Shown in pieces: positions 6,683 to 16,011 of a stretch of 64,000 bases of DNA. Position numbers and translations under genes: made by a program. The stretch is taken from positions 124,001-188,000 of the forward strand of contig NZ_CP123228.1 of the NCBI RefSeq assembly GCF_029855045.1. The letters are read 5' to 3'. Below the pieces are notes generated by a model. The model saw nothing but the letters and a program-made list of their open reading frames with translations, was not told the DNA's origin and ran no database searches. The DNA comes from Piscinibacter sp. XHJ-5. Lineage in GTDB: Bacteria; Pseudomonadota; Gammaproteobacteria; Burkholderiales; Burkholderiaceae_C. Numbering within the stretch: position 1 is the first letter of the stretch; each line of letters starts with the position of its first letter.

Positions 6683-9679
6683 ATGTTCTCCGCTCCTGCT
6701 CCGGCCGCGCGGCTTCCCTATCCCTATCGCACCGAAATCGGGGTGGTGGCCGCGCAGCTCGCCGCGCTGGCGGCCGCGCTCGACTGGCAACGTGCGGCGG
6801 CCATGGCGCGACCCTGGGTGGAGGCCGTGCGCGACAAGCCCGCGCCCTTCTGGGCGATGGAATCCCTGCTGCGTGAATACCCCATCTCCAGCGCCGAGGG
6901 CCTGGCTCTGATGCGGCTGGCCGAAGCGCTGCTGCGGGTGCCCGATGCCGAAACGGCGATCGCGCTCACAGCCGATCAGCTGGGCAAGGCGGAGTTCGAC
7001 GCGGGCAGCGGCGGCCCGCACAAGATGCTCGCGCAGCTGTCGGCGAGTGCCATCGCACTGTCGAAGAAATTCCTGCCCGAGAGCGACAGCGAGGCGGGCC
7101 TGCTGAAGCGCCTGGGTGCGCAGACAGTGGTGGCCGCCACGGTGCGCGCCATCCAGCTGCTCGGACGCCAGTTCGTGCTCGGCCGCTCGATCCGCGAGGC
7201 GATGGACGAAGCCGCGTCGGCGCGCAAGGGGCATGCGGCGCTGCGCTTCAGCTACGACATGCTCGGCGAAGGCGCGCGCACCGAGGCCGACGCGCAGCGC
7301 TATCTCGTGTCGTATGCCCATGCCATCGACGCCATCGCCGACCGCAAGGCGGCCGCGAGCCCGGAGGGGGCCGACGGCATCTCCATCAAGCTGAGCGCGC
7401 TGTTCTCGCGCTACGAAGACGCACAGCGCGAGCGTGTGTTCGCCGAGCTGCTGCCGCGGGTGTGGCAGCTCGTGGAGCCGGCTGCGCGCGCCAATCTCAA
7501 TCTGACCATCGATGCCGAGGAAAGCGACCGGCTCGAGCTGTCGCTCGACGTCCTCGAGGCGCTCGCCGGACGCATCGCGCGACAGTTCCCCGACTGGCGC
7601 GGCTTCGGTCTGGCCGTGCAGGCCTATCAGACACGCTCGCTGCACGTCATCGACGAGGTCGCGCGCATCGCGCGCTCGCACGGGTTGCGCTTCATGGTGC
7701 GGCTGGTGAAGGGCGCCTACTGGGACGGCGAGATCAAGCGCGCGCAGGAGCAGGGCCTGGCGGGCTATCCGGTGTTCACCCACAAGCACCACACCGACAT
7801 CTCATACCTCGCCTGCGCCCGCGCGCTGATTGGGCACAACGACGTGATCTACCCGCAGTTCGCGACACACAACGCCGGCACCATTGCCGCCATCCTGCAG
7901 ATGGCCCGGGGCAGCGACGCGAAGTTCGAGATGCAGCGCCTGCACGGCATGGGCGAAGGTGTGTACCGCGAAGTCATGAAGCACACGCAGGTTCCGGTGC
8001 GTGTCTATGCGCCGGTCGGTGAGCACCGCGACCTGCTCGCCTATCTCGTGCGCCGGCTGCTGGAGAACGGCGCCAACTCCTCGTTCGTGCACCAGCTGGC
8101 CGACGAGGCCGTGGACGTGGGCGCGCTGCTCGCCTCGCCGCTGCATGCGGCGCCGGCGCCGGCCTTGCCGATGCCGGTGTCGCTGTACGGCACGGAGCGG
8201 GCGAATTCAAAGGGCGTCGACCTCGCGTGCCCGGCCGAGCGCGAGCCTCTCGAGCGTGCCGTCGAGACGGCGCGGGTCGAGCCCATCGCCGAAGCGCGGG
8301 CCGCCGACGTCGACGCCGCGATGGCCCGGCTGCAGGCCGGCTTCGAGCGCTGGAACGCGACGCCACTGGCGCAGCGCGCCGCGGTGCTGCGCCGCGCCGC
8401 CGACGTGCTGGAGGCGCGCCTGCCCGAGTTCTGCGCGCTCCTCGTCAAGGAAGCGCACAAGACCCTGGGCGATTGCGTGGCCGAGGTGCGCGAAGCGGTG
8501 GACTTCTGCCGCTATTACGCCGAGCAGGCCCAGGCGCGCCTGGCGCCGCAGCCGCTGCCGGGCCCCACCGGCGAGAGCAACGAGCTGCGGCTGCATGGGC
8601 GCGGCGTCTTCGTCTGCATCAGCCCGTGGAATTTTCCGCTTGCGATCTTCACCGGCCAGGTCGCCGCCGCGCTGGTCGCCGGCAATTGCGTTGCCGCCAA
8701 GCCGGCGGAGCAGACTCCAGCGGTGGCGGCGCGCATGGTCGCGCTGCTGCACGAAGCCGGCGTGCCCGGCGACGCGCTTGTCTTGCTCCATGGTCCCGGC
8801 GAGACGACCGGAGCCGCTCTCGTCGCCGATGCACGCACCGCCGGCGTGTGTTTCACCGGCTCCACAGCGGTCGCGAAGGTCATCAACCGCACCCTCGCCG
8901 CCAAGGACGGTCCCATCGTGCCGCTGGTCGCCGAAACCGGTGGCATCAACGCGATGATCGTGGACTCGACGGCCCTGCCCGAGCAGGTGGTCGATGCGGT
9001 CGTGCAGAGCGCCTTCCGCTCTGCCGGCCAGCGGTGCTCCGCGCTGCGGCTCCTGTGCGTGCATGAAAGCGTCGCAGACGGCGTCATCGAGATGATTCGC
9101 GGCGCGCTGGCCGAGTTGAACGTCGGCGATCCGGCCCGCCTGGCCACCGACGTCGGCCCGGTCATCGATGCCGAGGCCTTCGATGGCCTGAGCCGCCATG
9201 TGGCGCGGCTGCGGCAGGAGGCGCGGCTGATCGGCGAGGCGGCCTCACCCGGCGGCGGCCACTTCATCGCGCCCATCGCCTTCGAGGTGGCGAGGGTCGC
9301 CGATGTGGGGCAGGAGATCTTCGGCCCGGTGCTGCACGTCGTGCGCTGGGGCGGCGAACCCGATGCGGTGATGCGCCAGGTGAATGCACTGGGCTACGGC
9401 CTCACGCTCGGCATCCAGACGCGCATCGACAGCCGCGCGCTGCGTCTGGCCCAGGCCGCGCACATCGGCAACGTCTACGTCAACCGCAACATGATCGGCG
9501 CGGTGGTCGGCGTGCAGCCGTTCGGCGGCGAAGGCCTGTCGGGCACCGGCCCCAAGGCGGGCGGTCCGCACTACCTGTACCGCTTCTGCGCCGAGCAGAC
9601 GCTCACGGTCAACACCGCCGCTGCCGGCGGCAACGCCGCGCTGCTCGCCGGGTTCACCTCGACGGTGGCCGGCGAATAG
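6683..9679 (+). CDS. putA: PutA, bifunctional proline dehydrogenase / P5C dehydrogenase
   Basis: Oxidises proline to glutamate in two steps, FAD-linked proline dehydrogenase then NAD-linked delta-1-pyrroline-5-carboxylate dehydrogenase, at the inner face of the membrane. The 998 residues hold a PRODH barrel (about 100-470, ending in the substrate-binding RRLLENGANSSFV) and an aldehyde dehydrogenase domain (about 510-960). The latter has VAETGGINAMIVDSTA and the nucleophile C785 in AGQRCSALR. There is no N-terminal ribbon-helix-helix DNA-binding domain and no long C-terminal extension, so this is the short type A PutA that cannot repress its own gene. The divergent Lrp gene supplies regulation. 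proC follows after 9 bases. Confidence 0.97.
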   Translation: MFSAPAPAARLPYPYRTEIGVVAAQLAALAAALDWQRAAAMARPWVEAVRDKPAPFWAMESLLREYPISSAEGLALMRLAEALLRVPDAETAIALTADQLGKAEFDAGSGGPHKMLAQLSASAIALSKKFLPESDSEAGLLKRLGAQTVVAATVRAIQLLGRQFVLGRSIREAMDEAASARKGHAALRFSYDMLGEGARTEADAQRYLVSYAHAIDAIADRKAAASPEGADGISIKLSALFSRYEDAQRERVFAELLPRVWQLVEPAARANLNLTIDAEESDRLELSLDVLEALAGRIARQFPDWRGFGLAVQAYQTRSLHVIDEVARIARSHGLRFMVRLVKGAYWDGEIKRAQEQGLAGYPVFTHKHHTDISYLACARALIGHNDVIYPQFATHNAGTIAAILQMARGSDAKFEMQRLHGMGEGVYREVMKHTQVPVRVYAPVGEHRDLLAYLVRRLLENGANSSFVHQLADEAVDVGALLASPLHAAPAPALPMPVSLYGTERANSKGVDLACPAEREPLERAVETARVEPIAEARAADVDAAMARLQAGFERWNATPLAQRAAVLRRAADVLEARLPEFCALLVKEAHKTLGDCVAEVREAVDFCRYYAEQAQARLAPQPLPGPTGESNELRLHGRGVFVCISPWNFPLAIFTGQVAAALVAGNCVAAKPAEQTPAVAARMVALLHEAGVPGDALVLLHGPGETTGAALVADARTAGVCFTGSTAVAKVINRTLAAKDGPIVPLVAETGGINAMIVDSTALPEQVVDAVVQSAFRSAGQRCSALRLLCVHESVADGVIEMIRGALAELNVGDPARLATDVGPVIDAEAFDGLSRHVARLRQEARLIGEAASPGGGHFIAPIAFEVARVADVGQEIFGPVLHVVRWGGEPDAVMRQVNALGYGLTLGIQTRIDSRALRLAQAAHIGNVYVNRNMIGAVVGVQPFGGEGLSGTGPKAGGPHYLYRFCAEQTLTVNTAAAGGNAALLAGFTSTVAGE

Positions 9680-9688
9680 ACTCGCCCG

Positions 9689-10501
9689 ATGGACACGATC
9701 GCATTCATCGGCGGCGGCAACATGGCGGCCGCCATCATCGGCGGGCTCTGCAAGAGCGGGCGGTCAGGGTCATCGATCGTCGTCGTCGATCCGGGCGATG
9801 CGCCGCGCGAGCGGCTGCGCCAGGAGTTCGGCGTGCGCGCCCTGCCCGCCGCGGATGCCACGCTGGCCGAAGCCGCGCTGGTCGTGTGGGCGGTCAAGCC
9901 GCAGTACTTCCAGGCCGCCGCGCTGCCCTGCGCGCCGCATGTGGACCGCGCGCTGCACCTGAGCGTGATGGCCGGCATCCGCAGCGAGGCGATCGCCCAC
10001 GCCGCACGCACGCAACGCGTGGTGCGTGCCATGCCGAACACGCCCGCGCTCATCGGCCAGGGCATCGCCGGACTGTACGCACGCGAGGCCGTGACAGCCG
10101 ACGAACGCGAGACGGTCGAGCAGGTGCTGGCCCCGACCGGGCAGACGCTATGGGTGCCGCGCGAAGAGGACCTCGATGCGGTCACCGCGCTGTCGGGCTC
10201 TGGCCCGGCTTATGTCTTCTATGTCGTCGAAGCGATGATGCAAGCGGCTGCCGAGATGGGGCTGCGCGCCGAGCAGGGCAAGCGGCTCGCGCTCGCCACC
10301 CTCAGCGGCGCAGCGGCCCTCGCCGCCGCATCGGCAGAGACGCCGCAGGTCCTGCGCGAGCGAGTCACGTCCAGAGGCGGCACGACACACGCGGCCATCA
10401 CGTCGCTGGAATCCGACGGCGTGAAGGCCGCCTTCGTGAAGGCGTTGAAGGCCGCGCAGCAGCGCGCGCGAGAGCTGGGCGACGAGTTCGGCGCGGGCTG
10501 A
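9689..10501 (+). CDS. proC: ProC, pyrroline-5-carboxylate reductase
   Basis: NADPH-dependent reduction of delta-1-pyrroline-5-carboxylate to proline, the last step of proline synthesis. The 270-residue length is typical. The Rossmann start IAFIGGGNMAAAIIGGL, the VRAMPNTPALIGQG block and the C-terminal signature ALSGSGPAYVF...GGTTHAAI are all present. It starts 9 bases after the putA stop with no clear ribosome site, so it is probably translated from the putA transcript. A biosynthetic reductase linked to the degradative enzyme is unusual, since both share the P5C intermediate. Confidence 0.96.
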   Translation: MDTIAFIGGGNMAAAIIGGLCKSGRSGSSIVVVDPGDAPRERLRQEFGVRALPAADATLAEAALVVWAVKPQYFQAAALPCAPHVDRALHLSVMAGIRSEAIAHAARTQRVVRAMPNTPALIGQGIAGLYAREAVTADERETVEQVLAPTGQTLWVPREEDLDAVTALSGSGPAYVFYVVEAMMQAAAEMGLRAEQGKRLALATLSGAAALAAASAETPQVLRERVTSRGGTTHAAITSLESDGVKAAFVKALKAAQQRARELGDEFGAG

Positions 10502-10588
10502 GCGCGGCGCGCGTCACGCGCCGGTCCACCGATTGCCGATAGACATCCAGTTGCATCGCGGGCCGCCAATGCCCCGGTGTTCCCAGGG

Positions 10589-10617
10589 TTGTCGTACGAC
10601 GCACTCGGGTGTACAAG
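10589..10617 (+). promoter_or_regulatory. Possible sigma-70 promoter for the oxidase cluster
   Basis: TTGTCG (10589-10594) and TACAAG (10612-10617) are separated by 17 bases, each matching four of six consensus positions, and lie 43 bases upstream of the first gene of the cluster. The rest of the 158-base gap after proC shows nothing else I can name. Confidence 0.35.
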
Positions 10618-10659
10618 TGAAGTGCGCGCGGGACCCGCCACCAGCAGAGAGGAGCGTGT

Positions 10660-11175
10660 ATGCGCCGACGCATCTATTGGCTCTTGCCAGACCTGGCCTG
10701 CGCCAGGAAGACGATGGATGATTTGTTGCTTGCCCGGATTCAGGAGCAGCACATCCACTTCGTGGCCCGCGAGGGCACCGACCTCACAGGCCTCCACGAG
10801 GCCAACATCCTGCAGACCTCCGACGTCGTTCGCGCGGCGCAGGCCGGCCTCGTGATCGGCGGCGCCAGCGGCGCCGTGCTGGGCGCGCTGGCCGCGGTGT
10901 ACTTCCCCATCGTCGGTGAGCAGCCGCAGTGGGGCATCGCCGCCGTGCTGGCGATGGCTGGCGCCGTCTTCGGCGCCTGGTCGGCCAGCCTCATCGGCGT
11001 GTCCACGCCCAGCCACCGTCTCGAGCGCTTCACCAAGGCGATCGACGAGGGACAGATCCTGCTGATGGTCGATGTGCCGCGCTCGCGCGTCGACGAGATC
11101 GAGCAGCGCCTGCAAGCATTGCATCCCGAAGCGCATCTGGAAGGTGTCGAGCCGGACATTCCGGCGTTTCCCTGA
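10660..11175 (+). CDS. Small membrane protein, DUF1269-like
   Basis: A 171-residue protein with a soluble N-terminal ferredoxin-like region, two central transmembrane segments (about 62-82 with the Gly-rich GLVIGGASGAVLGAL, and 90-112) and a soluble C-terminal region. It looks like the DUF1269 membrane family, whose function is unknown. The start is well supported by AGAGAGGAG seven bases before the ATG. It heads the cluster that runs into a second membrane protein and the coxMNOP-like oxidase genes, so it may be made together with the oxidase. A direct role there is not shown by the sequence. Confidence 0.75.
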   Translation: MRRRIYWLLPDLACARKTMDDLLLARIQEQHIHFVAREGTDLTGLHEANILQTSDVVRAAQAGLVIGGASGAVLGALAAVYFPIVGEQPQWGIAAVLAMAGAVFGAWSASLIGVSTPSHRLERFTKAIDEGQILLMVDVPRSRVDEIEQRLQALHPEAHLEGVEPDIPAFP

Positions 11176-11247
11176 AGCAAGCGGCCGCGGCTGCGACAGG
11201 CGAGTCTTCGCTGTCGCGGCCCGACCGCCGTTCTTGCGGAGGTGAAG

Positions 11248-11751
11248 ATGGAACTGCACTTGCGACTGCCCCATTGGAGGCAGCATCAGGTCGACTGGGT
11301 CGCGGCCGCCGTCAGCGGCTTCGCTGCCGGCGCTGTTCTGATGGTGCTCGAGCTCCTGTGGGGCGCCTTCGTCTCCGGTGAGAGTCCCTGGCGGACCTCG
11401 CACAGCATCGCGGCGATCCTTCTCGGGCCGTCGTCGCTCAAGGCCTCGGGGTTCGCCGTCGGCAACGTGGTCGCCGCGATGGCGGTCCACTATCTTCTCG
11501 GCATCGCTTTCGGCATGGTGCTGGGCGCGGCACTGTCGGGCTTCGTTCCCGGCTGGGACCTGCGCGAGCTGCTGCCGGTCGGCGCGCTGTTCGGCGCGGC
11601 TCTGTACGTCATCAACTTCTATGGCATGTCCGCCGTGTTCCCGTGGTTCGCCACGCTGCGCGGATGGCCGACCTTCATCGCCCACCTGATATTCGGAATG
11701 AGCGCCGCGCTCATCTACTGGAAACTGCAACGCACTGCGGCGTCCGTCTGA
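11248..11751 (+). CDS. Integral membrane protein of unknown function
   Basis: A 167-residue hydrophobic protein with about four transmembrane helices, at roughly 20-42, 65-95, 100-125 and 135-158. I recognise no motif. The ATG at 11248 has GGAGG five bases upstream; a GTG six bases earlier in frame is less likely. It lies 72 bases after the DUF1269-like gene and 30 bases before the oxidase subunit II gene on the same strand, which makes it part of the same transcription unit. It could be an oxidase accessory or a general envelope protein; I cannot choose. Confidence 0.7.
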   Translation: MELHLRLPHWRQHQVDWVAAAVSGFAAGAVLMVLELLWGAFVSGESPWRTSHSIAAILLGPSSLKASGFAVGNVVAAMAVHYLLGIAFGMVLGAALSGFVPGWDLRELLPVGALFGAALYVINFYGMSAVFPWFATLRGWPTFIAHLIFGMSAALIYWKLQRTAASV

Positions 11752-11781
11752 AGCCGCGGCAACCGACACGAAGGGCCCACC

Positions 11782-12882
11782 ATGGCTATCGCCATCGCGC
11801 TGTTCGTGATCGTCGTCGGCTCAGTGCTGTTCCACGTCCTCACGCCGTGGTGGGTCACGCCGATCGCCTCCAACTGGTCGAAGATGGATCACACGCTGGC
11901 GATCACGGTGATCATCTGCGGCATCTTCTTCGTCGTCATCAACCTGTTCGTCGTCTACACGCTGTGGCGCTTTCGTCATCGTGAAGGCGCACGCGCGGCC
12001 TACGAGCCGGAGAACCACAAGCTCGAGCGCTGGCTGATCGGCATCACGACCGTGGGCATCGTCGCGCTGCTGGCGCCTGGGCTGGTCGTGTACGCCGACT
12101 ACGTGACGCCGCCCGACAACGCGATGGTGCTGGAGGTCGTCGGCCAGCAGTGGCAGTGGCGCTTTCGCTTCCCCGGAGAAGACGGCAAGCTCGGCGGCAG
12201 CGATGCCCGCTTCGTGAAGGCCGACAACCCCCTCGGGCTCGATCCGGCCGACAAGGCCGGCCAGGACGACATCGTCGTGCTGGGCAACGAAGTGCACCTG
12301 CCGGTGAACAAGCCGGTGAAGGTGCTGCTGCGCTCGCACGATGCGCTGCACGATTTCTACGTGCCTCACTTCAGGGCGCGCATGAACATCGTGCCGGGCA
12401 TGGTGTCGAGCTTCTGGTTCACGCCCACGCAGGTCGGCAAGTTCGAATCGATGTGCGCGCAGCTGTGCGGCGTCGGCCATCCGAACATGCGCGGCCTCGT
12501 CGTCGTCGAGGAGCCGGCCGGCTACCAGGCCTGGCTGGCCCGGCAGACCACCTTCCAGCAGTCGGTCGCGGCCGCGCGCCGGGGCGAAGGCGAGGCCGGC
12601 AACCTGGTCGGACGCGGCCAGATGCTGGCGCAGTCCAAGGGCTGCGTCGCCTGCCACTCGGTCGACGGCTCCAAGAGCGTGGGTCCCACCTGGAAGGACC
12701 TGCTCGGCAAGACCGAGCACCTCGAGGACGGCACCAGCGCTGTCGTCGACGAAGCCTTCCTCGCCCGCTTCATCCGCGATCCGAAGCCGATCAAGGGCTT
12801 CCCGCCGGTGATGCCGAAGATGGAGCTCAGCGACGACGAGCTGGCTGCGCTGGTGGCCTACATCAAGTCCCTCAAGGGCTGA
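11782..12882 (+). CDS. coxM: Cytochrome c oxidase subunit II with fused cytochrome c (caa3 type)
   Basis: Accepts electrons at the periplasmic side through the CuA centre and passes them to subunit I. The 366 residues comprise two N-terminal transmembrane helices (about 40-60 and 82-105), a cupredoxin domain and a C-terminal class I cytochrome c. The CuA ligands are readable: the SHDALHDFYVP region gives the first histidine, then C225, C229, H233 and M236 in CAQLCGVGHPNM. The heme site is C288-V-A-C-H292, with a Met ligand likely in FPPVMPKM. The fused cytochrome and gene order match the alternative oxidase coxMNOP of Bradyrhizobium; the symbol is given on that likeness. Confidence 0.93.
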   Translation: MAIAIALFVIVVGSVLFHVLTPWWVTPIASNWSKMDHTLAITVIICGIFFVVINLFVVYTLWRFRHREGARAAYEPENHKLERWLIGITTVGIVALLAPGLVVYADYVTPPDNAMVLEVVGQQWQWRFRFPGEDGKLGGSDARFVKADNPLGLDPADKAGQDDIVVLGNEVHLPVNKPVKVLLRSHDALHDFYVPHFRARMNIVPGMVSSFWFTPTQVGKFESMCAQLCGVGHPNMRGLVVVEEPAGYQAWLARQTTFQQSVAAARRGEGEAGNLVGRGQMLAQSKGCVACHSVDGSKSVGPTWKDLLGKTEHLEDGTSAVVDEAFLARFIRDPKPIKGFPPVMPKMELSDDELAALVAYIKSLKG

Positions 12883-12898
12883 CAAGGAGACAAGTCGT

Positions 12899-14686
12899 AT
12901 GGCTCTCGCCGAAGCCGATGCCGGTCACGATCTCCACGAGCCGAGCAGCTTCATCACCAAGTACGTCTGGAGCCAGGACCACAAGGTCATCGCGGTGCAG
13001 TACGCGAGCACGGCGATCCTCGTCGGCCTGGTGGGGGTGGTGCTGTCGAACCTGATGCGCCTGCAGATCGGCTTTCCCGGCAGGTTCACCTTCATCGATC
13101 CGCAGCACTACTACCAGTTCGTGACGATGCACGGGATGATCATGGTGATCTACCTGCTCACCGCACTGTTCCTCGGCGGTTTCGGCAACTACCTGATCCC
13201 GCTCATGGTCGGCGCGCGGGACATGGTGTTCCCGTACATGAACATGCTGAGCTTCTGGGTGTACCTGCTGTCGGTGATCGTGCTGATGGCGAGCTTCTTC
13301 GTGCCGGGCGGCCCCACCGGCGCGGGCTGGACGCTCTACCCGCCGCAGGCCATCCTGCCGGGCACTCCAGGCAACGAAGGGGGCATCGTCCTGATGCTGG
13401 TCTCGCTGCTGATCTTCATCGTCGCCACGACGATGGGCGGTCTCAACTACGTGACCACCGTGCTGCAGGCGCGCTGCCGCGGCATGACGCTGCTGCGCAT
13501 GCCGCTGGCGGTGTGGGGCATCTTCGTCGCCACCATCCTCGCGCTGCTGGCGTTTCCGGCGCTCTTCGTCAGCGGCATCATGATGCTGCTCGACAAGACG
13601 CTGGGCACCAGCTTCTTCATGCCGGCGCTGGTCACCATGGGCCAGGTGGCCAACTACAGGGGCGGCAGCCCGCTGCTGTTCCAGCACCTGTTCTGGTTCT
13701 TCGGGCATCCCGAGGTCTACATCGTCGCGCTGCCCGCCTTCGGCATCGTGTCCGACCTCATCAGCGTGCATGCGCGCAAGGCGATCTTCGGCTACCGCAC
13801 CATGGTGTGGGCCATCGTCGTCATCGGCGTGCTCAGCTTCGTCGTGTGGGCGCACCACATGTTCGTGAGCGGCATGAACCCCTGGTTCGGCTTCTTCTTC
13901 GCGACCAGCACCCTCATCATCGCGGTGCCCACGGCGATCAAGGTCTACAACTGGACGCTCACGCTCTGGCGAGGCGACATTCATCTGACGGTGCCCATGC
14001 TGTTCGCGATCGCGTTCCTGTGCACCTTCGTGATCGGCGGATTGACGGGGCTGTTCCTCGGCAACGTCAGCGTCGACATCCCGCTGTCGGGCACCTACTT
14101 CGTCGTCGCGCACTTCCACATGGTGATGGGCGTGGCTCCGCTGCTGGTCGTATTCGGCGCCATTTATCACTGGTTCCCGAAGATCACCGGCCGCATGCTC
14201 GACGACCGGCTCGGCCAGTTCCACTTCTGGATCACTTTCCTCGGCACCTACGCGATCTATTTCCCGATGCACTACCTCGGCGTGCTCGGCATGCCGCGGC
14301 GCTACCACGCCTACACCGACTACCAGTTCATTCCGCCGTCGGCACACCTGCTGAACGAGTTCATCACGGTCGCGGCGCTGATCGTCGGGCTGGTGCAGCT
14401 GGTGTTCGTCTACAACCTCGTGTGGAGCACCTTCCGCGGCCGCGTGGCCGGCTCCAATCCGTGGCGTGCGGCCTCGCTCGAATGGTTCACCCCCGACACC
14501 CCGCCCAAGCACGGCAACTGGGGACCGCGCCTGCCGGTGGTGTACCGCTGGGCCTATGCCTACAGCGTGCCGGGTGCGAAGGAGGACTTCATCGCGCAGG
14601 ATGCGCCGCCCGACGAGGGCGGCCATGAGCCCGAGCCTTACAAGAAACCGGAGCCGGTGCCTGCCGGCAAGGGGGCAACGGCATGA
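12899..14686 (+). CDS. coxN: Cytochrome c oxidase subunit I
   Basis: Catalytic subunit of an aa3-type heme-copper oxidase that reduces O2 to water and pumps protons across the inner membrane. The 595 residues contain 12 expected helices. The CuB and cross-linked His-Tyr region is WFFGHPEVYI, which also holds the Glu at the end of the D channel, and CuB histidines follow in WAHHMF. The K-channel lysine is in VPTAIKVYNW, and the heme a/a3 histidines are in YFVVAHFHMVMG. The D-channel entry (ARDMVFPYMN) is intact, so this is an A1-type proton pump. AAGGAGAC precedes the ATG. The stop overlaps the next start as ATGA. Confidence 0.97.
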   Translation: MALAEADAGHDLHEPSSFITKYVWSQDHKVIAVQYASTAILVGLVGVVLSNLMRLQIGFPGRFTFIDPQHYYQFVTMHGMIMVIYLLTALFLGGFGNYLIPLMVGARDMVFPYMNMLSFWVYLLSVIVLMASFFVPGGPTGAGWTLYPPQAILPGTPGNEGGIVLMLVSLLIFIVATTMGGLNYVTTVLQARCRGMTLLRMPLAVWGIFVATILALLAFPALFVSGIMMLLDKTLGTSFFMPALVTMGQVANYRGGSPLLFQHLFWFFGHPEVYIVALPAFGIVSDLISVHARKAIFGYRTMVWAIVVIGVLSFVVWAHHMFVSGMNPWFGFFFATSTLIIAVPTAIKVYNWTLTLWRGDIHLTVPMLFAIAFLCTFVIGGLTGLFLGNVSVDIPLSGTYFVVAHFHMVMGVAPLLVVFGAIYHWFPKITGRMLDDRLGQFHFWITFLGTYAIYFPMHYLGVLGMPRRYHAYTDYQFIPPSAHLLNEFITVAALIVGLVQLVFVYNLVWSTFRGRVAGSNPWRAASLEWFTPDTPPKHGNWGPRLPVVYRWAYAYSVPGAKEDFIAQDAPPDEGGHEPEPYKKPEPVPAGKGATA

Positions 14687-15303
14687 GCAGCAGCGGCAGC
14701 ACCACCTGGAACGCGACCGCCGGCACCCGGGCCGCCCCGGGCCAGGCCCTGGGCATCGGCTTGTGGGTGTTCATGGGTGTGGCGACGGCGTTGTTCTCGC
14801 TCTTCCTGCTCGCCAACCTGATGCGCATGACCGCCGCGGACTGGTGGCCGCTCACGTTGCCATGGCAGCTCTGGCTCAGCACTGCGCTGCTGGTCGCGGG
14901 CAGCCTGTGCCTGCACCAGGCCAGCGCGTCGGCATACCGGGAGCGCGCCGACACCCCACGCTGGCTCATGGCGGGCGGGGTGTGCGCCTTCGGATTCCTC
15001 GTCGTGCAATGGTGGGCCTGGCAGGCGCTGCTGCAAGCCGGCGTGTCGGCCACCGGCAACCCGGCCGGCAGCTTCTTCTACGTGCTGACCGCCTTGCACG
15101 GCCTGCACGTCGCGGGCGGGCTCGTGGCATGGGCGCTGACGGCGCGAGCGTTGCAGCATGGCGCCGACGCCGCCTGGCGCATACGCCTTTGCGCGCGCTA
15201 CTGGCACTTCCTGCTGGCCGTATGGCTGGTGCTGTTCGCCGCCATCGGCCTGCTCACACCGGACATCGCGCGCGCCATTTGCGGCCCGCTGAGGATCATC
15301 TGA
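14683..15303 (+). CDS. coxO: Cytochrome c oxidase subunit III family protein (first copy)
   Basis: A 206-residue, mostly hydrophobic protein with five predicted helices and the subunit III signature around ALHGLHVAGGLVAW and YWHFLLAVWLVLFAAIG. Subunit III stabilises subunit I and supports long-term proton pumping. It overlaps the subunit I stop by four bases and the next start by one base (TGATG), so translation is coupled. It corresponds to CoxO in the Bradyrhizobium coxMNOP order. Two dissimilar subunit III proteins in one operon are normal for this oxidase type. Confidence 0.88.
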   Translation: MSSSGSTTWNATAGTRAAPGQALGIGLWVFMGVATALFSLFLLANLMRMTAADWWPLTLPWQLWLSTALLVAGSLCLHQASASAYRERADTPRWLMAGGVCAFGFLVVQWWAWQALLQAGVSATGNPAGSFFYVLTALHGLHVAGGLVAWALTARALQHGADAAWRIRLCARYWHFLLAVWLVLFAAIGLLTPDIARAICGPLRII

Positions 15304-16004
15304 TGAGCGCCGTCGCCGTTCCCGTGCACGACGAGCCTGCGGGCACGCCCCATTCGCCGCCCGCCGGCCTTCGCGGCCTGATCTCCGACTGGTCCGCCGA
15401 CCAGGAGGCCTTCAAGGTCTCCTGGGGCAAGGCCATGATGTGGATCTTCCTGCTGTCCGACACCTTCATCTTCGGCAGCTTCCTCACCGGCTACATGACG
15501 GTGCGCACCTCCACCACGGTGGCGTGGCCCAACCCGAGCGAGGTGTTCGCGCTGCACGTCGGCTCCGCCAACATCCCGCTGCTGCTCATCGCCATCATGA
15601 CCTTCGTGCTGATCAGCAGCAGCGGCACGATGGCGATGGCGGTCAACTTCGCGTACCGCGGCGACAAGGTCAACGCCGCCGCGCTCATGTTCGTCACCGC
15701 GGCCTTCGGCGAGATGTTCGTCTTCATGCAGGCCTTCGAGTGGTCCAAGCTCATCCTGGAGGGCGTGAGGCCATGGGGCAATCCGATGGGGGCGGCGCAG
15801 TTCGGGTCGGCCTTCTTCATGATCACCGGTTTCCACGGCCTGCACGTGACGGCCGGCGTCATTTACCTGATGGTGGTGGCGATCCGCCTGATCCGCGGCA
15901 AGTACGACAGGAAGGGCTACCAGATCGTCGAGATCGCGGGCCTGTACTGGCACTTCGTGGACCTGGTGTGGGTGTTCATCTTTGCGTTCTTCTACCTGTG
16001 GTGA
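15303..16004 (+). CDS. coxP: Cytochrome c oxidase subunit III (second copy)
   Basis: A 233-residue subunit III protein with five helices. Its core shows the family blocks KAMMWIFLLSDTFIFGSF, FVFMQAFEWSKLI, FFMITGFHGLHVTAGVIY and YWHFVDLVWVFIFAFFYLW. The TFIFGSF and HGLHV stretches form lipid- and subunit-I-facing helices in known oxidases. It starts one base inside the stop of the preceding gene and is followed seven bases later by the small subunit IV. It is closer to standard subunit III than the first copy. Confidence 0.93.
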   Translation: MSAVAVPVHDEPAGTPHSPPAGLRGLISDWSADQEAFKVSWGKAMMWIFLLSDTFIFGSFLTGYMTVRTSTTVAWPNPSEVFALHVGSANIPLLLIAIMTFVLISSSGTMAMAVNFAYRGDKVNAAALMFVTAAFGEMFVFMQAFEWSKLILEGVRPWGNPMGAAQFGSAFFMITGFHGLHVTAGVIYLMVVAIRLIRGKYDRKGYQIVEIAGLYWHFVDLVWVFIFAFFYLW

Positions 16005-16011
16005 GGCGAGC

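Noticed and set aside
10219..11769. A 516-codon minus-strand frame opposite proC and the small membrane genes
   Set aside because: The plus-strand genes have family matches or good ribosome sites; this frame has neither.
12872..14626. A 584-codon open frame opposite oxidase subunit I
   Set aside because: It is rich in His, Asp, Glu and Arg with no domain, as expected from the complement of a hydrophobic GC-rich gene.
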